A DNA stretch of 44,028 nucleotides, from positions 1 to 44,028 of the IMG/VR virus record IMGVR_UViG_3300017971_000422; one strand, written 5' to 3'. Both the position numbers and the translations under genes were made by a program. A model generated the notes under the pieces. The model was not told the origin of the DNA. It made no database searches and worked only from the letters and a program-made list of their open reading frames with translations. This document shows positions 40,002 to 44,028 of the stretch, in pieces. This stretch comes from a virus. Position 1 is the stretch's first letter. Each line of letters starts with the position of its first letter.

Positions 40002-40937
40002 TTTTGCATTCTCCATTTCTTGAATTTTTGTTTCACTAATTAAGTCATCACAGCTATATTGTTCTTCAGCAGAGGTGAGATATGATTGCCTATCATGATG
40101 CTCTTTGAAACTTTTCATATATATTTCATAGACAGATTCTTGTATTGATTGAGCAAAATTGAAGGTTGCTTTTGTATCTGCTGGTCTAGGTGTCAGAGTT
40201 AATTCTTCAAAAATTATTCCCTTCATGATTCCTTTGGCTATTTTTCCATCATACTTCTCCCCTAACCAGTGTTCATGATCCCAAGTCATTTTCTCATTGC
40301 ATATAGAACAGATGATCTCTTTCACATGCCCACCTACACTCACCCCATTAATATATTTGAGTTTGATTTTACGAGCTACTTCACTGAGCTTGTCTACGCC
40401 ACCGATGAATCTGATTGTTTTTACTGATTTGTCCCACCAAGATTCCTTGACCTTGCCATATGTGTGTTCAGTGTCTAGTCTATGATCTGTAACTATATGA
40501 GCATTTTTCAATGATTTGGTTGCAGGTTCTAGTTCTTCACCGAGATAAATGTGATGATTTTTAGTGGTTGTTTCGTTAATAGCTTTTCCAAAAATAGGGA
40601 TTTCTTCATCAAGGTTTAATCCTTTGACCTTTTTTAACTCATCTAATAGTTTTTTATTCTGCTTTTCACTAAAAACCTCTTCTTCGCCAAAGTCACACTC
40701 AACGAAGTATTTAAATTTAAGGTTCTCAATGTAGGAACTCTTAGCTGCCTGTTCAATTGTTGGGTTGCCATTTGGGTTAGGCATATGAGTATCCTCAGTT
40801 CCATGTGGCTTCTGACCAGTAGATTTAACGCATGTAGCCCAAGCAACCTGTTCAATCTTCTCATCTGACCAGTCAGGATGAGACTTCTTGAGAGATTTCT
40901 TAGTTTTTGCCACACAGCGTTCTAATTTCTCTGGCAT
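39471..40937 (-). CDS. Prohead protease fused to scaffold, with N-terminal ChaB-like segment
   Basis: This is a 488-residue protein. Residues 1-45 (LERCVAKTKKSLKKSHPDW, EQVAWATCVKSTG) resemble the ChaB-like or 'CV...AWA.C' leader found in phage proteases. Residues about 70-260 are the protease: H152 in IVTDHRLDTEHTYGKVKE and S200 in INGVSVGGHVKE fit the His/Ser pair of prohead proteases. A zinc knuckle, C210-x2-C213...H221-x-H223, follows. Residues 300-410 are a coiled-coil scaffold (EREKLLREEIESLKSIKEQ), and the tail is basic. The fusion fits other head-tailed phages. A start inside the scaffold part could make it separately. Confidence 0.75.
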   Translation of the reverse strand: MPEKLERCVAKTKKSLKKSHPDWSDEKIEQVAWATCVKSTGQKPHGTEDTHMPNPNGNPTIEQAAKSSYIENLKFKYFVECDFGEEEVFSEKQNKKLLDELKKVKGLNLDEEIPIFGKAINETTTKNHHIYLGEELEPATKSLKNAHIVTDHRLDTEHTYGKVKESWWDKSVKTIRFIGGVDKLSEVARKIKLKYINGVSVGGHVKEIICSICNEKMTWDHEHWLGEKYDGKIAKGIMKGIIFEELTLTPRPADTKATFNFAQSIQESVYEIYMKSFKEHHDRQSYLTSAEEQYSCDDLISETKIQEMENAKMSAEPDNNDLRKALEREKLLREEIESLKSIKEQNELLKKQVAEAEAKRKLEIVEEVLDLEIKMGKIPETEKNLRKLDLSEMDDGRLEERLKVLKEVYEATKDTTPAIITSNSKSLVTESTSQSPNSPVGIPKEALVKEAKTRKLQELVFGESKISESGHKNLTDFDNVTGRWKTKI

Positions 40938-40983
40938 TGGTTAGAAGTCCATAACTCATTTAATCATTATTTTACCCCTATTA

Positions 40984-40993
40984 TATATATAAA
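40984..40993 (-). promoter_or_regulatory. TATA-box-like promoter of the protease/capsid genes
   Basis: The minus strand has TTTATATATA with purine-containing sequence (AAGTC) upstream, in the 125-base gap before the protease gene. Transcription would start about 25 bases downstream, near 40960, leaving a leader of roughly 20 bases. This agrees with an archaeal TBP/TFB promoter but is not proof. Confidence 0.5.
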
Positions 40994-41019
40994 GACTTAC
41001 TAGGGTTTTGTTCCAAAAA

Positions 41020-41065
41020 TGGGGCTAAAATAGAGGAAAAAGGGCTAAAATGAGGTAAAAAATTA
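41020..41065 (-). terminator. Multiple T-tracts after the portal gene
   Basis: After the portal stop, the minus strand has TTTTTT, TTTT, TTTTT, TTTT and TTTTT clusters, with the decamer ATTTTAGCCC repeated twice. No stem is visible. Such clusters mark transcription ends in archaea; the promoter-like TATA box follows at once. Confidence 0.5.
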
Positions 41066-42703
41066 TTTAGGGGTTTTGGATTTATTGTTCTTTTCAGCAT
41101 CTCTATCTGATCGTTTTTGTTGTGGTTTTGTAGCAGTGTCTTTTCCACCCTTTGATCTGACAGTGCCACTTTTACTATCACCATCTCCACCCTCATTATC
41201 GGCTCCAGAAATGACACCTAACAGTTCCATATCTTTCTGGAACTCTTTGTCTTGGTCTAATACCAATTCACCTTCAGGTTTGGGTTGATAGCCCAAGTCC
41301 TTTCTGGTCTCCTCTCTGGTGGTTAGACCAAATCTGAACAAATTCTCCAGTCTTATACGATATTCCTCTTCAGATTCTATCGGATTCCAATGTAATTCAG
41401 GGATATAATCAATGGTTTCTGGAGTAATTTCTTCAACTCCACAAATCTGAGGGAACAATTTCATTTCTATTTCAGAACGGATATAACCCTGTATAGTCTT
41501 AATTAGACGTGAAAAGGCTTCTAATTGGGTTTTAGCAGTGGCTTCAGTGGTAGATTTGCCCTGACCCATGAGGATTTCAGGAACACCAAAGCCTAGCAAG
41601 ACATAGGACAATGCTATCTGGAAATATCCTTCCAAGTCCATTGTAGCCTTTCCAGCACTTAAAACCTCAGCCTGAACCAATGATGAGGTGATAATATGAG
41701 CATTAGACATTACATCAGCTACCAATTCACTTCTAATGTATTCTAGGGTCTCTGGTGTAGCTGGTATATCATCTGTCCCAACCCTGAAGAAGAAGGTCGG
41801 ACCTGCATAATTTCTTACAATGATACCTATATCTTCAAACATTCCTAGTAGCACTGCGATACCGTCTTTCATGGCTTCTAGAGGTGAATTTCCGTAGGCT
41901 TCAGAGGGCTTAGGATTCCATTTTAGATGTATAATTTCTTCAGGAGCAAACCAGATATAGCCTTTGTCTTTGGCATCCTTCATAAATACTTCTATTTGTT
42001 TGAATTTATCCTTACTATTATCGAATTTATATTCCTCGAATGGTGCTGATGGTGGTATTTGGACATAGGCTAGAACCGTTCCAGATTGGTCTCTAATAAC
42101 CCTCATCTGTTGTGGTTTGATAGGTTTGATCTGCTCGACCTTCCACCCCGACATTTTAGGGTAGCGTAAGTCCAGTAATTTCTTATGAGTAGGTGAGATA
42201 TTCTTGGGTATTTGTCCTTCCTTGACCACTTCAAAGAAGGAATCGCCATAAATCATGAGGTATTTGATTCCTAGACCTAGTTGTTTCACAAAGGAGGACG
42301 CTCTGATCCATTTCCGCAAGAGGATGATATTCTCCTTCAATTGTGGCACATCATCTTGGCTCTTGTCCTCTGAAATGAGGTGGTCAGGAGCTTTGATCTT
42401 GAACCCTGACTGCATGACCCAATCGCTCATAATGTCTACCGATCTCTGGCAAAATGGGATTCTCTCATACATTCGCTCATATGTCTCTTTGAAGTATTTT
42501 TGTTCCTCTACCTGAAAGAGCCACTTCATGGTGTCGTGATATTGTTGTGATCGGTTAAACATTGGATTATTAGTAGTGACTATCGCCTTCCCACTTTCTT
42601 GAAAGAATTGTCGTATTTTTTGTTGCTGGTAGACCATATTTGCCACATTTGGGGTCGGTGGCACTAGTTCATTCATCTTTGTTTGTGTTATATTTACAGC
42701 CAT
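41063..42703 (-). CDS. Portal protein
   Basis: This 546-residue protein has the portal pattern. It shows FCQRSVDIMSDWVMQSGFKI (about 74-93), YGDSFFEVVKEG, WFAPEEIIHLKWNPKPSEAYG followed by NSPLEAMKDGIAVLLGM (wing domain), IALSYVLLGFGVPEILMGQGKS with ATAKTQLEAFSRLIKTIQGY, and LHWNPIESEEEYRIRLENLF. This matches the stem, clip and wing arrangement of dodecameric phage portals. The C-terminal 60 residues are charged and disordered. AAGGATAAAAAA precedes the ATG. It docks the terminase and receives the DNA. Confidence 0.9.
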   Translation of the reverse strand: MAVNITQTKMNELVPPTPNVANMVYQQQKIRQFFQESGKAIVTTNNPMFNRSQQYHDTMKWLFQVEEQKYFKETYERMYERIPFCQRSVDIMSDWVMQSGFKIKAPDHLISEDKSQDDVPQLKENIILLRKWIRASSFVKQLGLGIKYLMIYGDSFFEVVKEGQIPKNISPTHKKLLDLRYPKMSGWKVEQIKPIKPQQMRVIRDQSGTVLAYVQIPPSAPFEEYKFDNSKDKFKQIEVFMKDAKDKGYIWFAPEEIIHLKWNPKPSEAYGNSPLEAMKDGIAVLLGMFEDIGIIVRNYAGPTFFFRVGTDDIPATPETLEYIRSELVADVMSNAHIITSSLVQAEVLSAGKATMDLEGYFQIALSYVLLGFGVPEILMGQGKSTTEATAKTQLEAFSRLIKTIQGYIRSEIEMKLFPQICGVEEITPETIDYIPELHWNPIESEEEYRIRLENLFRFGLTTREETRKDLGYQPKPEGELVLDQDKEFQKDMELLGVISGADNEGGDGDSKSGTVRSKGGKDTATKPQQKRSDRDAEKNNKSKTPK

Positions 42704-42761
42704 TTTTTTATCCTTCGCAGATGTTTTTTTTTATCCTTTTCAGGGCTTGGGGAGCATAAAC

Positions 42762-42790
42762 GATGAAATATTATTTGTATACATTTCATC
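42762..42790 (-). promoter_or_regulatory. Inverted repeat before the portal gene
   Basis: GATGAAAT (42762-42769) and ATTTCATC (42783-42790) are perfectly complementary, eight base pairs with a 13-base loop that contains the palindrome GTATAC. It lies in the 127-base gap between the 5' gene and the portal gene. It could act in mRNA stability, termination or regulation. Twice AAGGATAAAAAA follows before the portal start. Confidence 0.5.
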
Positions 42791-42830
42791 TACGGATGAC
42801 TTTTCTGGTATACAGCCTAATCTTTTTTCC

Positions 42831-43574
42831 TTAACCGACAGGGATGAGGGTGAGACCAGAAAGGAGAGGGTTGACCTGAGCGTTCATGACCAGTGTAGAG
42901 GGGAGAATGATATGATTGGTGTCTTTGCCTTTACTGACCACAATACTATATTTGAGGTCTTTAATAGAAGGCACTGGTGGGTAGCCAATCTCCTTAAAGA
43001 CATGTTGAAAATCGGGGGCTTCTAGGCATGATTCTACCTTCCCAACATAATCCCATTCATTGGATTTGTCGGGCTCGTAGTCTAGGGACTTTGGGGTTCC
43101 TTGCGTGGTATAATGTTCGGTAAGGTTGGGGTCTAGTTGGGGGGCGGTTTCCAAATTAGTAAACGATGTCCTATCATTTTCAACTTTTCCTCCACCGGAT
43201 TTTTTAGCTTTAGAGGTCTTGGCTTTAGACGAGACCTTAGAGGACTTTTCTTCTTCAGGAATGGCAAGGTCGGACAAAGTATTAATGCCAGAACGGATAT
43301 ACATATAGCGACCTAAGTAGGTATATTTCCTTCCTCTGATGGTGGTCGTTTGTTTGGGTCGGATACGTAGCCTGAAGTTCTTCATCAATTTTTTATTATA
43401 TTCTGCCAATGCCCTCTCATACTCCTGCACTTTGGCAAGAATAATTGGGGCTCCGTCAATGACTAGGTAGGCTCCTGCCTGTTGGAAGAATGCCTCCTGT
43501 TGCACCTTTTCTTCTTGGTATTGGGCTGTGCGGGGCTCCATACCTCTCAGGCTAGGGGTGTTTTTATAGGGCAT
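42831..43574 (-). CDS. Hypothetical protein upstream of the portal
   Basis: The frame opens at ATG 43598, but ATG 43574 after AAAGGATATAAT is more likely; 247 residues. The first 90 residues look helical, with the basic run LMKNFRLRIRPKQTTTIRGR. A low-complexity lysine/serine segment follows (SKVSSKAKTSKAKKSGGGK). The C-terminal part has alpha/beta pieces (IKDLKYSIVVSKGKDTNHII). The local GC (about 50 per cent in places) is higher than in most of the window. Its position before the portal fits a small terminase or packaging accessory, but no motif supports it. Family unknown. Confidence 0.55.
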   Translation of the reverse strand: MPYKNTPSLRGMEPRTAQYQEEKVQQEAFFQQAGAYLVIDGAPIILAKVQEYERALAEYNKKLMKNFRLRIRPKQTTTIRGRKYTYLGRYMYIRSGINTLSDLAIPEEEKSSKVSSKAKTSKAKKSGGGKVENDRTSFTNLETAPQLDPNLTEHYTTQGTPKSLDYEPDKSNEWDYVGKVESCLEAPDFQHVFKEIGYPPVPSIKDLKYSIVVSKGKDTNHIILPSTLVMNAQVNPLLSGLTLIPVG

Positions 43575-43598
43575 ATTATATCCTTTGGGTCCTTTCAT

Positions 43599-44028
43599 AT
43601 ATCAAGTTTACGCTATTTTTGGGGGCTTAACGTGTGTGGTGCTACTATTGAGAGGGACCAAGTGAGAGTGAGAGAGCCGATAAACTGGTCGCTGTGAAGG
43701 TATTACGTCTAATCTAGACATCTGCTCTATTATTCACATGAATGTATCATTTCTGTAAGTGATTATAAGATCTATACAAAATTTATTAAAGTAATATCAT
43801 ATCAACGCAATTAGATATATCAACTATTCAAATCATATATGATATATTGGAGAGAAGAACATTTCCAGGTAAAATAAAAGGATAGAAAGTAAATAAAGAA
43901 AGTAATATCTAATAACTTATTTATCTTTATACTCTCTTAGTTGAGAGACATTAAGGAAATATGTGGTTAAATAGTCAGGGAAAAGAGTATAACGTTATTA
44001 GAATAGCCTAGAGGGGTATTAGAACGCT
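43599..44028. other. Right-end region without a recognisable gene
   Basis: About 430 bases with stops in all frames and no open frame of useful length with a ribosome binding site. The region is very AT-rich at 43740-44000. It contains the palindrome at 43832-43843 and a weak CTCTC-ttagtt-GAGAG inverted repeat at 43932-43947. It probably carries the promoter of the minus-strand block and may hold further regulatory or replication signals. Confidence 0.6.
43832..43843. promoter_or_regulatory. Perfect 12-bp palindrome upstream of the late genes
   Basis: ATCATATATGAT reads the same on both strands and is followed by a TATATT stretch; GATATATC at 43814-43821 is a second short palindrome. Such AT-rich symmetric sites are typical operators for dimeric regulators, for example a ribbon-helix-helix protein. 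The palindrome is seen; the regulatory role is inferred. Confidence 0.45.

Noticed and set aside
40643-40915. 90-codon minus-strand frame inside the protease gene
   Set aside because: It lies fully within the protease/scaffold gene in another frame; the host frame has clear domain structure and the alternative does not.
40981-41217. 78-codon minus-strand frame at the end of the portal gene
   Set aside because: The frame starts inside the portal and ends in the T-rich intergenic region; no ribosome binding site and a composition typical of non-coding AT-rich DNA.
42747-43025. 92-codon plus-strand frame over the end of the first late gene
   Set aside because: Antisense to a better supported gene and without binding site; it would also be isolated against the transcription direction.
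1-44028. tRNA or rRNA genes
   Set aside because: No cloverleaf with a GTTCRA-type T-loop or rRNA-like segment was noticed on reading both strands; a dedicated scan (tRNAscan-SE) would settle it.

Overview
The window is most likely part of the genome of a contractile-tailed (myovirus-type) Caudoviricetes virus. The minus strand carries a nearly complete virion module in the usual order: portal, capsid protease with scaffold, probable decoration protein, major capsid protein, head fibre or decoration proteins, connector, head closure and neck proteins, tail terminator, sheath, two tube proteins, tail assembly chaperone with a frameshift signal, tape measure, hub, spike, PAAR-like tip, gp25-like protein, baseplate J, gpI-like wedge proteins and tail fibres. 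I infer an archaeal host with moderate confidence. The plus-strand genes are unusually rich in zinc ribbons. Arginine is mostly AGA/AGG and isoleucine often ATA. There is a ribbon-helix-helix protein, a TATA-box-like promoter and T-rich gene ends, and no peptidoglycan-lysing enzyme is visible in the late module. Against this, some gene ends carry hairpin-plus-T signals as in bacteria, so a bacterial host is not excluded. Most genes have a Shine-Dalgarno of the GGTGAT, GGAG or AAGGAT type, and several longer open frames should be trimmed to the ATG or TTG just after it.

Positions 1-9068 (plus strand) hold about 19 tightly packed, often overlapping small genes in one direction. Two can be tied to nucleic-acid work. 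One is a zinc-ribbon protein with the three acidic motifs of a terminase-type RNase H nuclease, without an ATPase part. The other is a Cas4/AddB-like PD-(D/E)XK nuclease with the four cysteines of an iron-sulphur cluster. Others are a ribbon-helix-helix protein, an IBR/RING-like zinc protein, several CxxC proteins, a basic coiled-coil protein and two tandem paralogues. A 10-bp sequence is repeated twice in each of two successive gene gaps.

Positions 9098-43574 (minus strand) run convergently toward the first block and meet it at about 9070-9097. Reading in the direction of transcription: an unknown gene, portal, protease/scaffold and capsid genes (43.6-37.8 kb); head-decoration and fibre-type genes with small hidden genes of 33, 57 and 53 codons (37.7-33.0 kb); neck and connector (33.0-29.5 kb); sheath, two tubes and chaperone (29.5-25.7 kb); tape measure and hub (25.8-20.4 kb); spike, tip and baseplate (20.4-13.2 kb); fibres and accessory proteins (13.2-10.0 kb); and a membrane protein at the end (9.9-9.1 kb). 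Positions 43599-44028 hold no recognisable gene and probably contain the promoter of the minus-strand block. No tRNA, rRNA, CRISPR array, insertion sequence or integrase was seen. The ATPase part of a terminase and the replication genes would lie outside the window.
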